A stretch of 64,000 nucleotides of DNA from Candidatus Pantoea formicae (GCF_011752625.1 NZ_VWXD01000001.1:620001-684000); one strand, 5' to 3'; positions 47,050 through 57,300 are shown, counted from the first letter of the stretch. The notes: generated by a model from the letters alone, not told the origin. Program-made: numbers and translations.

Positions 47050-48483
47050 ATGTCTCTCTCGACCCTGCCATCTCCCCATTACCGTCGTATCGCTGATATG
47101 TTGCGAATGACCCTCGCATCAGGCGCGTTGCGAGCCGGTGACCGGATGATCTCTGCACGCAAACTTGCCGAGCGAGAGCAAGTCAGCTTGCCAACGGCGC
47201 TGGAAGCGCTTCGCTGCCTTGAGGCCGAAGGGCTCATTTTTGCTCGACCGCGCTCGGGCTATTTTGTCCGTCAGACAGATGCCGTCCCAAGCATGCAGGT
47301 GGATCGCCAATTGTCTGGCCCGGTGCCTGTGGCGATGTCAGCCGTCGCTCGTTCCCTGTTCAGCAGTGCCGAAACCCGCCTCGTGCCCTTAGGTGCTGCG
47401 CTGCCCGATCCCGAATGGCTGCCTACTGAGGCGCTGCAGCGTGCATTGCTGGCAACGGGGCGTCGACTGGATGCGCGCGGGCAGAGCTACAGCCTGCCGC
47501 CTGGACGGGCAGACTTGCGGAATAAGATTGCCTCGCGTGCTGCACAGTGGGGGGCACGTTTTGCTGCAGGTGAGCTGGTCATCACCGCAGGTGCGACACA
47601 GGCACTGCGTCTTGCGCTCCGGGCCGTATGCCAGCCTGGCGATGCCGTTGCCATTGAGCAACCAGCCTATTTCGGTACGCTTTTACTGCTGGAAGATTTA
47701 GGTCTGAAGGCTTTGCAGATCCCTACCGATCCTCTTGAGGGTTTGATGCTGGAACCGCTCGCTGAGGCCATCCAACATCACCGTCCTGCTGCTGTCTTAG
47801 CCTCACCGACTGTTCAAAACCCGCTTGGTGCCAGCATGCCCGTTGCGCGCAAGCAGGAACTTGTTGTTTTACTCGCGCGTGCAGGGATCCCGTTAATTGA
47901 GGATGACGTCTATGGTGATCTGGCTGGGGAGGGGCAACGACCTCCGGCTTGCAAGGCGTTCGACCTGAGCGGAAATGTTATTTACTGCAGTTCAATGTCT
48001 AAAACGCTTGCTCCGGGTTGGCGTATTGGATGGATTGCGGCCGGACGCTACCATACCCAGGTCTTACAGGCGCGTATGGCCGGAGAGTGGGCCGGTGCGC
48101 CACTGCTGGAAGCGGCGATGAGTGAGGTTCTTTCCAGTGGCGATTACGATCGCCATCTACGGCGGCTAAAGTCACGGATTAATGAAGGGGTGAAAGCGGT
48201 TATTGCCTAGGTCGAGGCGAGTTTTCCGCCAGGTACAGGTGTTGCGATGCCTGCCGCCGGTTTCTTGTTGTGGGTAAAATTGCCACACTCGATTAATGCA
48301 CTGGAAGTGCACCGTCGTGCGTTAGCGTTAGGGATTGGCGTCAGCCCTGGCCCCTTGTTTTCACCAGCGGCAGAACTCCAGAATTATCTACGATTAAACT
48401 GTGCGAACGAACCCACGCCTCACTTGTTGAACGCTGTGGGACAGATTGGCGCGCTTTGCCATGAACTGGCCAGGGTAGGGTAA
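47050..48483 (+). pseudogene. MocR/PdxR-type regulator interrupted by an in-frame amber codon
   Basis: The frame encodes a GntR-type winged helix (RIADMLRMTLASGALRAGDRMISARKLAE) fused to an aminotransferase-like domain (PPGRADLRNKIA, TAGATQALRLALRAV, CSSMSKTLAPGWRIGWI with the PLP lysine). It stops at TAG (48208-48210) after INEGVKAVIA. The same frame then continues without another stop to 48483 with normal family text (FPPGTGVAMPAAGFLLWVKLP ... GIGVSPGPLFSP). Removing the one stop gives a full-length protein of about 477 residues. A CAG-to-TAG change is the simplest cause. It may be a recent pseudogene, a suppressed stop, a truncated but DNA-binding protein, or a sequencing error. Start chosen at 47050, after the operator. 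Confidence 0.85.
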
Positions 48484-48490
48484 ACCATTA

Positions 48491-48525
48491 ACCTGCACGC
48501 CAGTTTTGAAGTCCGGCGTGCAGGT
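48491..48525. terminator. Bidirectional terminator, MocR-type gene / TonB receptor
   Basis: ACCTGCACGCC (48491-48501) and GGCGTGCAGGT (48515-48525) form a perfect 11-base stem with a 13-base loop, followed on the plus strand by TTCACT. It lies between the convergent MocR-type pseudogene and the receptor gene. Confidence 0.65.
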
Positions 48526-48554
48526 TTCACTGTTAAGCGAATCGTTTCCTGAGA

Positions 48555-50762
48555 TTAGAAGCGATAGTTCGCTGATACTGAAACGTTTCTCGGCTCACCG
48601 TATACGGTGTTTCTGCCGACATCAACATTGTAGGTCTTATCAAAGAGGTTATTCACATTAACCTGCACTGACAGCTGTTTGTTGACCTGGTAGCGGCTAA
48701 ACAAATCAACCAGCGCATAGCTGCCCTGATTTGCATAGATGGTGCTGGCACCATCTGGCCCTGCTGCGTTATCCCACGTATTATTCTGCCAGTTCACGCC
48801 CCCTCCAATTGTCAGAGCCTGAAGCATTGGCAAGCGATAGCTGGTAAAGAGTTTCAAGGATGTGGTTGGCTGCGTTGTGTTAAGTGCTGCACCTTCGCCA
48901 TCATGAGCGACGTAACGCGTGGCACCAAACGTCATCTGCAAGTTATCCGTCACCGCACCGTTGATTTCAAACTCTACCCCCTTACTGACCGTGCCATTTT
49001 GTTCATAGTAGGCATAGTCAGTACTGCCCGAGACCAAGGCATAATCAGTGGCGCCAAGATGGTCTTGCTCAATTCTAAACACGGCCAACGATGCCGTGAT
49101 TCGGCTATTGTTCCAGTCGCCTTTGATCCCGGTTTCGTAACTTTTGCCTGTGACAGGAGACAGATAAGCACCACTGGCATTACGATAGGTCTGCGGTTTA
49201 AAGATCGAGGTATAACTGGCATAAGCGGAGTAGGTGTCATTAATGTCGTAAACCAGCCCTGCATAAGGCGTGACATTATTTTTCTCCATATTCTGCGTCA
49301 AGGTGTCGGCAGTATATTGGGTGTAGCGCGCACCCAGTATCAGATTTAACTTCTCTGCCAAAGACATACGTGTCGCAAGATAAGCTGATTTCTGATGAAT
49401 GGTATTATCTTGAGATAAGCTCTGGTCATCCCAGTCGGGTTCTGGATAGTTGCCCCAATCATTAAAGTCACCCACATCTGCTGAGGTGAAGCTGGTGGAT
49501 GCGCTGAAGTAACGGTCATTTTGACGCAGATAAGTGACACCGAACATCAACTCATGTTGACGGCCGAAGAGTTCATAAGGGCCTGATGCATAGGCATCGA
49601 GGGAGTCTTCTTTGCGTTTTGCGGAGTTATATCCTGTGCCGCCTAAAAGGTCATAGCCTGCGTAAGGGCCGATGCCGATTCCGGTAGTTTTATCAAAATA
49701 CCCATCAATATAAAGCAACTTGCTGTCCATCGTGGCCTCAGTATGCGAGCCACTCAGATTAACCAGCCATCCGTTATCGAATGTGTGTTTTAGGTTTGCA
49801 AAGACCTTCTTCGAATCGCTGTTGTTGTAGGCCCAGTCTGGCGCGAGATTAGTGCTGCGGCTGTAATTGGTTTTGCTGCCATCAAGATAGAAGGTTGGCA
49901 AGCCACCCCAGGTTGCGCCTGAGATGTTAGTTTCCTGATAATCGTAACCTATCGACGCAGTGGTATTATCGCTCAAATCGGCATCGACAACGCCGTAAAG
50001 AAACTTTTTGCGCGTGTGGTAATGGTCGAGCCAGCTATCGCCGTCTTGATAACCGGCAATAACACGGCCGCGTACATTACCTGACTCAGTCAGTGGCGCG
50101 GAGATATCGCCTACATAACGCTGGGTGTCCCAGCTACCGTAACTGGCTGATACGTTAGCCTTGAATTCTTTGCTGTCAGCTTGTTTATGGATCATATTGA
50201 TCGACGCAGCAGGGCTGCCAGCGCCCGTCATCAGACCGGTAGCGCCTCTAACGACTTCAATACGATCGTACACTGCCGTATCTGATAGCGTATCACCGAC
50301 ATTCCACTGCGAATCGATCAGAGTAGGCACACCGTCTATCTGATAATTATCAATCATGAAGCCGCGTGAGTAGAAGTTACTCCTGTTTGACCCTGAATTA
50401 AATTCTGAGATACCGGTTGTATTCTTGAGCGCATCGTTGAGCGTTACAAGCTTCTGGTCTTCTATGCGCTGCTTGGTAATGACGCTGACAGATTGCGGTG
50501 TATCGCGCACAGTGAGGGCCATTTTCGTTGATGCACGCGTGACCGGAACACTGTAATCCGTGCTTGCCTTATCATCGTTGTTATTTTGAGCAGCCGTAAC
50601 CACTAAAGTTTGATTATTATCTGTGGTGGTTTCAGCATTTGCCGCTTGTGCATGAAGCGAGGAGGCGATGACTAAAGCCAGTAATGAAAATGAAAATACA
50701 GGCTGACCATAATTTTTTAAACGATGGAATTGATTACTGTTTAACGTTGAAAGAGCGGACAT
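48555..50762 (-). CDS. TonB-dependent ferric-siderophore receptor (FpvA/FhuE type)
   Basis: A 735-residue outer-membrane receptor. A signal peptide ends near SLHAQAANAE; the TonB box follows as TLVVTA; the plug domain has TRASTKMALTVRDTPQSVSVITKQRIED and YDRIEVVRGATGLMTGAGSPAASINMI; the beta barrel ends in Phe (VSANYRF). These features are closest to the FpvA/FhuE group rather than FyuA (673 residues). It may take up the siderophore made by the neighbouring cluster or a foreign hydroxamate; the sequence does not decide. ATG at 50762 is chosen because AAGGGA lies six bases upstream and the signal peptide begins there. A strong Fur box lies about 150 bases upstream. Confidence 0.93.
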   Translation of the reverse strand: MSALSTLNSNQFHRLKNYGQPVFSFSLLALVIASSLHAQAANAETTTDNNQTLVVTAAQNNNDDKASTDYSVPVTRASTKMALTVRDTPQSVSVITKQRIEDQKLVTLNDALKNTTGISEFNSGSNRSNFYSRGFMIDNYQIDGVPTLIDSQWNVGDTLSDTAVYDRIEVVRGATGLMTGAGSPAASINMIHKQADSKEFKANVSASYGSWDTQRYVGDISAPLTESGNVRGRVIAGYQDGDSWLDHYHTRKKFLYGVVDADLSDNTTASIGYDYQETNISGATWGGLPTFYLDGSKTNYSRSTNLAPDWAYNNSDSKKVFANLKHTFDNGWLVNLSGSHTEATMDSKLLYIDGYFDKTTGIGIGPYAGYDLLGGTGYNSAKRKEDSLDAYASGPYELFGRQHELMFGVTYLRQNDRYFSASTSFTSADVGDFNDWGNYPEPDWDDQSLSQDNTIHQKSAYLATRMSLAEKLNLILGARYTQYTADTLTQNMEKNNVTPYAGLVYDINDTYSAYASYTSIFKPQTYRNASGAYLSPVTGKSYETGIKGDWNNSRITASLAVFRIEQDHLGATDYALVSGSTDYAYYEQNGTVSKGVEFEINGAVTDNLQMTFGATRYVAHDGEGAALNTTQPTTSLKLFTSYRLPMLQALTIGGGVNWQNNTWDNAAGPDGASTIYANQGSYALVDLFSRYQVNKQLSVQVNVNNLFDKTYNVDVGRNTVYGEPRNVSVSANYRF

Positions 50763-51287
50763 CTTGGTTCCCTTGTTAAAGGACAAATTATTTGGAAAGC
50801 AACAGGATGATAAAATGATTGTTATTGGATGTTTTTATGACCTAAACATTATGAATAAAATTTGAACAAATATATTTGTACTCTTGTTTAAGATAAAGTG
50901 GTGAAAATCATAATGATAATTATAATCATTTAAATTTCATGATCATAGATAGGTCTCATGCTTTAGCTGATTATCTTGTTTTTGTTGATTTATTGGGTTA
51001 CTTGAACTGAACTAAGCACTATATAAAGAGGGGTATTTTGCTAGGGTTCAAGGGGGCGCTATTTTGTTGACGAGTTTTCTTAGGTTACAATAGTTTCTTG
51101 TTGTTATGGTTTCACTTTGTGACTTAATAGTTTTTATATTCGCTAAGTGCTCTATGAAAGATGTAATAAGATGATTTCGACATTTATGATTGATGCTTAG
51201 TTCGAGAGTTGCCAGTCAACTCTCTGCTCAGCTAATTTATCGTTGATGAATTATTTTATCCGGTCAGTAAGTCATGCCTGTGAATCA
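50763..51287. other. AT-rich gap between receptor and hipA with receptor promoter
   Basis: This 525-base region contains the receptor's Fur-regulated promoter in its left third. The remaining sequence, about 50950-51287, is AT-rich and shows no convincing gene or repeat. hipA ends here on the same strand, and no strong intrinsic terminator for it was recognised. Confidence 0.5.
50914..50928 (-). promoter_or_regulatory. Fur box upstream of the TonB receptor
   Basis: TGATAATTATAATCA matches the 7-1-7 Fur pattern (TGATAAT-N-ATTATCA) with one mismatch, inside a longer AT-rich run at 50908-50930. It places the receptor under iron control, together with the siderophore operons. Confidence 0.85.
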
Positions 51288-52553
51288 TCAGAGCGATTTC
51301 AGGTTGGCCTGAATTTGTGAATTAACATCTCTGATTACTGCTTTAGGTATCGAATCACCTAACGTGTTTGCATTAGCTTCAAATGAATTAGCCACTTCGC
51401 TGACTTCTTCAATAATAAGGTTCATGATTTTCTCACTGATATCAGCCGATTTTCCGGCTTTAACCAGAGCCTTTCGTGTAATGCGACTGCCATACCCTGC
51501 AACGGATGATTGATGCTGCCCACCCGGTCCGTTTTGGAAGGTGAGGTCATATGCAGGAGAAACCTGCCATTCTTCATTTTCGTTGAGAATGAAAGCAAAG
51601 TTTTTGGCGTGGTCATCCTGATTGTTCATGATCACATTAAACACCATGCGACGAGCCTGGACTTCTCGCTCTTTTGCTGAGCGTGTCACCATCGCGGTGG
51701 CACGTAATATATCGCTATAATCGAGGCAGGGCAGCCGAAAGTCTGCCTGCAATACTCCCGCCATACTCAGAATTGGCACACGCAAACCGTTGAAACGGTC
51801 GAATCGTTTAACGCCAAAAGCGGACAGGCCATTTCCCAGTGGAAACCAACGGCTTTCGGGGAATTCGATACCCGATTTTCGTGCCATAAGCGCATACACT
51901 TGTTCTAGTGCACAGACCCAAGCCGCCTCTTGGGCTGCTGGGAATTTAATCAACCAAGGATCACTGCCTAAAGCGGGTGTTGAACTTATCCTGTTGGTCG
52001 CGGGATTGAATTCTAGCAATGCTTTCGGACGCGCACCGTGTGGCGATCCGCCCAAACGTACCAACTCTGGCAATACTTCGGAGTCCAGTCCGGCCACTTC
52101 GACTTGTATTTCACGGGCGAGTAAAATCAGGTCATCAATAGTTTTAGGGTGATCATCATGGCCTGGCATGTCAACGACTGGACGATAAGTCAGTGCGCCC
52201 ATCATGTTATTGCCCAGCATTGCCAGACGGTCCAGCGGGGAGAGCGTTGCGGGTTCGATATCATTGCGACGCAGTAAACGGTCCATCAATAGCCGCCCCC
52301 AGCCATCGGGTAGTGAATCGGCAATAAAACCAGGAATGCTATCTTGATGGCGTTCAAAATCCGCGTAGGTGGTATTCACCGGAGGGTGTAGTAATGGAGA
52401 AAATTCAATACCGCGTTGAATGCTCTGTTCTGAATATTCAAATAACCACTCACCGCGTTGTCTACCCGCAGCCAACACCCCCATGGTCCATTGTTCTCCC
52501 CATCCTTGATAGATAACATCCAGCCGTTGCAGAGGACGGTAATTCGAGTTCAT
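51288..52553 (-). CDS. hipA: HipA-family Ser/Thr kinase toxin
   Basis: A 421-residue HipA kinase. Family features: N-terminal HipA_N region with GEWLFEYSEQ, the P-loop-like GGSPHGARPKALLEF containing the serine that is autophosphorylated in E. coli HipA, the catalytic NQDDHAKNF motif and the metal-binding SPAYDLT. E. coli HipA phosphorylates glutamyl-tRNA synthetase and causes persistence; the target here may differ. It starts five bases after the hipB stop, with GAGGAG in the hipB end, so the two are co-translated. Length is close to E. coli HipA (440). Confidence 0.9.
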   Translation of the reverse strand: MNSNYRPLQRLDVIYQGWGEQWTMGVLAAGRQRGEWLFEYSEQSIQRGIEFSPLLHPPVNTTYADFERHQDSIPGFIADSLPDGWGRLLMDRLLRRNDIEPATLSPLDRLAMLGNNMMGALTYRPVVDMPGHDDHPKTIDDLILLAREIQVEVAGLDSEVLPELVRLGGSPHGARPKALLEFNPATNRISSTPALGSDPWLIKFPAAQEAAWVCALEQVYALMARKSGIEFPESRWFPLGNGLSAFGVKRFDRFNGLRVPILSMAGVLQADFRLPCLDYSDILRATAMVTRSAKEREVQARRMVFNVIMNNQDDHAKNFAFILNENEEWQVSPAYDLTFQNGPGGQHQSSVAGYGSRITRKALVKAGKSADISEKIMNLIIEEVSEVANSFEANANTLGDSIPKAVIRDVNSQIQANLKSL

Positions 52554-52558
52554 TATTT

Positions 52559-52897
52559 CTACTCCTCGCGCTTCGTTTTTAACTCTGAAGAGGATTTTTT
52601 CCGTTTAGCAGCGCGTTGTCTGGCCGGTGCTTTGAGCGCTTCAACCTGAGCGATACTCAGTGCAGGTTGCACGAACAAATTCATCATTTCCCTCTCAAGA
52701 CGTAATGCGAAAACGACTTTCACAAAGTTTTCCAACGTTACTTTGCCGTCATTTTCAAGCTTCTTGAGTGCCGATACCGATATCCCGGCTTTATCTGCCA
52801 ACTCCTTTTGCAGCATATTGCGTCTTAGCCGGTGTGATTTAAGACGCCGCCCTAATTCTTCGATCATTGCAGATTCGGAAAATAAGTTAAGAGACAT
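52559..52897 (-). CDS. hipB: HipB-family antitoxin, XRE helix-turn-helix
   Basis: A 112-residue DNA-binding antitoxin. The XRE domain (IEELGRRLKSHRLRRNMLQKELADKAGISVSALKKLEN, about 12-50) is followed by a basic, Lys/Arg-rich tail. It should bind HipA and repress its own operon through the inverted repeat just upstream. AGGAG lies eight bases before the ATG. The toxin follows immediately. At 112 residues it is slightly longer than E. coli HipB (88). Confidence 0.88.
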   Translation of the reverse strand: MSLNLFSESAMIEELGRRLKSHRLRRNMLQKELADKAGISVSALKKLENDGKVTLENFVKVVFALRLEREMMNLFVQPALSIAQVEALKAPARQRAAKRKKSSSELKTKREE

Positions 52898-52902
52898 TAT
52901 AA

Positions 52903-52937
52903 AAGCTCCTAAGCAGCAAAAATTTCTTTAAGAGCTT
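52903..52937 (-). promoter_or_regulatory. Candidate HipB operator
   Basis: AAGCTCCTAA (52903-52912) and TTAAGAGCTT (52928-52937) form an inverted repeat matching at 9 of 10 positions, just before hipB. Related AAAAGCT half-sites recur at about 52991-53003 and 53031-53040. The repeat differs from the E. coli HipB site (TATCC/GGATA). Confidence 0.5.
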
Positions 52938-52940
52938 ATA

Positions 52941-53320
52941 ATAAAGCCATTCATTGAAATTGTCGAACTTGTTCACCACAAGAGTCTTTTAAAAAGCTCT
53001 AGATGTCATATGGGAGACCTAAGGGGCTTATTAAAAGCTTTAAGTATCATCGAAAAAGTTTTTAAATGCCTTTCTGATGCTTTGATTACGTTCAGCAACT
53101 GGCATTTAAGTGGGCGTAAGCGCGAGAAGTTAAGTCTGAATACTTCGACCGGTTCAAGCAAAGCAAAGAGGTCGAGTTTGGAAAAAACGGTAAGAACCGG
53201 CTGGATTGATCCAATCGGCGTTGCTACGCGAATTCTGCATAATGACACAAGGGATTACCCATGATTTTTTACGTAGCGATGCCGGTTGATTATCCAATCT
53301 AAGGGTTAAAGTGCAGCTTG
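52941..53320. other. Gene-free, degraded accessory sequence
   Basis: About 380 bases with stops in every frame and no recognisable gene apart from a short leading promoter region for hipB. It may hold remnants of older mobile DNA. No match is claimed. Confidence 0.4.
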
Positions 53321-53592
53321 ATGAAACCGACATTATAAAACGGGCTTTCATAACCGACTTAAATTGATAGCAGCCTTGAAAGAACGGACAGATGGCCAGA
53401 GCATTGAGGCGCTGCGATATCTGCTAAAGCATGATGGGGTTTACAAGGTGAGTCTGACAGTCTGGCAGGCATTGAGTGAGAAAGGCGTGCAGTGCGCCGA
53501 ACCGTAAGCGCATCCAGCTTCTGGAGAAGAGCATCAGCAAGCTAAAACGCTTTGGAGTTTGGCGGGTAGATATCACCGAGGGGGGTAGATGA
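53321..53592 (+). pseudogene. Small gene of unknown function broken by two frameshifts
   Basis: Reading ATG at 53321 as MKPTL, then shifting by one base near 53335, gives KTGFHNRLKLIAALKERTDG and onward through SIEALRYLLKHDGVYKVSLTVWQALSEKGVQCA. A second shift near 53507 continues as NRKRIQLLEKSISKLKRFGVWRVDITEGGR and a TGA at 53590. The joined product is about 90 residues, basic and helical, with no sign of membrane segments. I do not recognise its family. The coherent protein-like text across frames argues for a once-intact small gene. Confidence 0.5.
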
Positions 53593-53684
53593 TGCCGATG
53601 AGCAGTTGAGACATGCTGACAGTACAAGACCGTGGAGAGCGGGTGACGATGAGGTGCAGCTTCTGGTGCGCATCTGGATACCTT

Positions 53685-53712
53685 ATTTAACATAATCATG
53701 ATTATGCGCATA
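53685..53712 (-). other. dif-like XerC/XerD recombination site
   Basis: Read on the minus strand: TATGCGCATAA (XerC arm), TCATGA (six-base spacer), TTATGTTAAAT (XerD arm). E. coli dif is GGTGCGCATAA-TGTATA-TTATGTTAAAT, so the XerD arm is identical and the XerC arm matches 9 of 11. On the opposite strand a second XerC-arm-like GGTGCGCAT starts at 53665. It could be a replicon's dimer-resolution site or the attachment site of a Xer-exploiting element. Confidence 0.75.
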
Positions 53713-53811
53713 TAGATTGTGGTGGCTAAATTCAGATGTCCGCCTCTGGCTATATTGAGATGTCCGCTTTAACGTCCTTTTTCCAGGGTTTCCCGGCTGA
53801 GGACGCAACTG

Positions 53812-54374
53812 ATGACGGCTTACGGTTCGGAGTGCTTTACGATGAATGAAGTTAACCGCCTCAAGATCCTGCAGGATGTCATTGATGGCAGGCTCACCAC
53901 TTCGCTTGCATCACAACGACTTGGCCTCACGGACCGCCACTGCCGGCGTCTGCTTGCGCGTTATCGCGAGTCCGGGCCGCTGGCACTGGCGAACCGCCGC
54001 CGTGGATTGCGTGGTAATCGCCAGCTTGTGCCCGGCCTTGCTGAACTTGCTCTGGGCATCATCCGCGATAACTACGCCGACTTTGGTCCGACGCTCGCCT
54101 GCGAGAAGCTGGCCGAGCTGCACGGCGTGACGTTTTCTAAAGAGACCGTACGCAAGCTGATGATGCAGTCAGGACTCTGAATCCCGCGCAGGAACCGCGA
54201 CCCCGCTACCGGCACGCCTGTGTCGCCGAGCTGATACAGATCGACGGCTGCGATCACCGCTGGTTCGAGGAACGCGGCCCGGCCTGCACGCTGCTGGTTT
54301 ATGTGGATGACGCGACCAGCCACCTGGTGCAGCTTCATTTCGTCCGTTCAGAGTCCACATTCACCTATTTTTAA
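53812..54374 (+). pseudogene. ISNCY-type transposase remnant, frameshifted and truncated
   Basis: The N-terminal transposase part reads MNEVNRLKILQDVIDGRLTT with helix-turn-helix segments (ASQRLGLTDRHCRRLLARYRESG) to a stop after MMQSGL at 54180. One base shift restores the typical continuation WIPRRNRDP, then AELIQIDGCDHRWFEERG and LLVYVDDATSHLVQL, with the first catalytic Asp in QIDGCDH. It ends abruptly at FTYF near 54374, so the remaining catalytic core is missing. The element's left end probably lies near 53738, where a TCAGATGTCCGC-type sequence occurs. The cut coincides with the border of the reverse-transcriptase gene. Confidence 0.8.
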
Positions 54375-54382
54375 TTGTGTAT

Positions 54383-57300
54383 TCAACCGGCTGGATAAGG
54401 TTTGAAGTTTAATAAGTCAGACCTCCTACCTTTAAATTTACTAATATCTTCCAGTTCAAAAAATGCTATTGAAGCCAGTGGTTGACCATGCATATGGAAT
54501 ACTTGCTTTTCCCGATCTATTTTATAGGGTGCATAGGCATTGCTACCCCCATAATTGCCATTATTTGCCACTATCACCATTTGGTGCATATGGTAATGAA
54601 GTGCAAGAGCCATGTTATCAAATGTTTTTATGTCTTTATTTAAAGCTGTAATCGCAAAAACATCGGATTTATCTTTCAAGTCAGCAGCTAACTTCAAATC
54701 TGTTGCATCAAAACATATAGCTGCAGAGAGCCAGAGGGGCTCGTTTCCATTGATGCCTGACCAATCGTATCCTATCAACCACTGGCAAGGTCTAAATGAT
54801 TGCACTAATCCCTTCTGCTCATAACTTTTCTCCATTGGTGCTAAGTGTTTCTTTCCCTGCCTTATCATCCTAATTTGTAATCCACGAGTGTTATGTTGTA
54901 CTGGAATTACCCATAACGCCGAATTAACTAAAGGTTGCCCAGCAAAAACCTCTTCATAGGTGAGCCCAGTCAAAATAATTGTTTTATATGTTCTTGCAAA
55001 GGGTACAAGGTGAGTTTTAACGTCATCAGGATGGACTGAAAGCTCAGGCATAATCAGCCAATCTAACCTGTTATCCATGCTTTTATGCGTTTCCCTTAAA
55101 GCTAAGGCGCTTTTTACAGCGGCTAAAGCAGCAGATAAGTGTCTCCGATGCTTTATACGTAACTTTTCATCTGACATAGTTAAATCGTCTTCATTAAAAT
55201 CATTCTTATCAGGAAAAACCAACTGAATTACGCAGCCACGTAATGGTTGAACGTCTTTTTGGAACGTTCTTGGTATATTAATTGGAACAAATGAAACACT
55301 TTCTCCGCCTAAATCTTTCAAATAATTAATTCGATTATTTATTTCATTTTTTGCCGATTCGATAGTGTATTCAATGTTATTTAAATCCTGATCGACCGTG
55401 CCTGGCCATCTCAATAGTTTGAAAAGAAACTCTTCCATCCATTCGGAAATGGGAAGCCAATCATCTCCAAATGCAGAATGACCATTGTAAAATCCATGTA
55501 TGCGTTCATACCAGTGGCTACTTGGTGGCCGATATATATGGCTTGTTTCTTTCCAGTGCGGATTATGTACTGCCCTGGTAAAATCAGGCTGCGCAGTAAG
55601 AATGAAACGAATTAGGAAACCAAGTTGAAATCGCCAATATTCTTCTTGTTCCGCCCAGTAAGGTGGCCTGTATAACGAGTCACCAATTAAGTCTCTAGGT
55701 GATAATAGCACTTGATCCACATCACCCCTTCCAACATTTAGATGTACAGTGACATCAGAGGGAGTTATGGCGACTAAATCGTCGAAATCATTAAGGCTGG
55801 TAAGAAATAGCTTAGAAAATAAAAGCACATTGCGCTCAGTTCTTAAATAATTCTTGGTATCAGGTGAAAGTACAATTTTGCCTAAGGTACTTTGATTATC
55901 TTGTGAGGCATAAATTCCTAAATCTGCGCGGCTTCTTGGGGTTAAATATGAATTAATCCTATCGTTTAAAATTAGTTCCATTGCAAAATTAGGATCAAGG
56001 GAAAATATTTTATTTAATCTGGCGTGTGTTAATTTTGGTCTTACAGTCGCTACTGCATACTCAACATCAAAGTATGACCGACGAGCCAGTATTGCATAAG
56101 TCGCAAACTCATCTGACAACCAATTATCAGCTTCATTATTCAAAAACTTCAATAATCTACTGTATGGGCGTAATACCCCTTTTGGATTTTTTGGTAAACG
56201 GCTAATTCCTTCAGGCTTAGTCGCTAACATTAGATATGCTTGCTGCTTAAGATACCAAGGCAAATAAGTTTCCTTGGTTGTAATGACCCTTAAAGCCTCT
56301 TCTCTAAGCACTCGCCTGTATTCATCAACATCTACCGAAGAAGGTAATTGTTCACTATCACCTACGAAGCCGGTTTCAACTGCGCCTGCACGTAAAATTT
56401 CTGATAAACAATACCACGCAATTCTGCGCGGCATTTTTCTCGGCCCACCTTTTTGAGTATAAGGACGTATTAAGTCAAGAATGTTTTTGAGAATGCTAGC
56501 ATCAGGCCAAAGGTCCAAAGCAATTCTCAACAAACGGACATTCGAAGGATCACTTACCCATTTAGATATAAGTTCCAATGAAAATGTTCGCATCTCATCA
56601 TCGAGTTCACCGCGCGTCCTTACTCCTTTGAACTGACTTCCCGAGCCATCTGCTAATTCAAGCTCAGCAGATGTCTGCCAGAGTTGTGGTCGAAGTGAAC
56701 GATATGTTGAGCGAAAGCGGCCTGCAGCAAAACGTTCTACGGTAGAATCACGTACGTCAGGTACTGGTCGAAAAGGATCGTGCTCATTTAAGCGCTGTGC
56801 ATTTGCCAGACGTTCTTGACTGCGCATAAGAGATAAAACAGAGTCTAAAATCTCACCTCCAGCTATAGGGTCAAAACCTCCGGAAATGGCAGTCTGTATT
56901 CTCGACATTCTCTTACTTTGAAGAAGTATAGGTCTTTCTTCTGCACGAAATGCAGAAACAAGTGTTTTTTCTTGAGAAAGAATTAAGCCAGGTGCTGTCA
57001 CATCCAATATACTTTGCAGCCATGAATATATCTTTGTCGTAAACTCTTCTACTTTTTCTTCTTTTGAAACTGACATAACAAATCTGAGATCATCGACATA
57101 CCTAGAAGCGTCATGCAACCTTACTCCTGGGAGTATATCATTCCCTATAATCTCTCTAAGTTTAATGTCAAATTTAGTTAATATAGCATTTGAAAAGAAC
57201 CCGGATGAAACAAGCCCCTGAGGAAGTACTATTGAGTTGAAGTCTTGAATTCCAGATAGTTCTGAATACTTAAGTGCATCTTTAATATCATCCTTGGACC

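Noticed and set aside
48247..48483. Separate 78-residue gene
   Set aside because: It is the C-terminus of the MocR-type protein in the same frame after an amber codon, so it was merged into that pseudogene.
53010..53264. Open frame between hipB and the broken small gene
   Set aside because: No recognisable domain; adjacent frames contain equally plausible fragments, so no gene call is supported.
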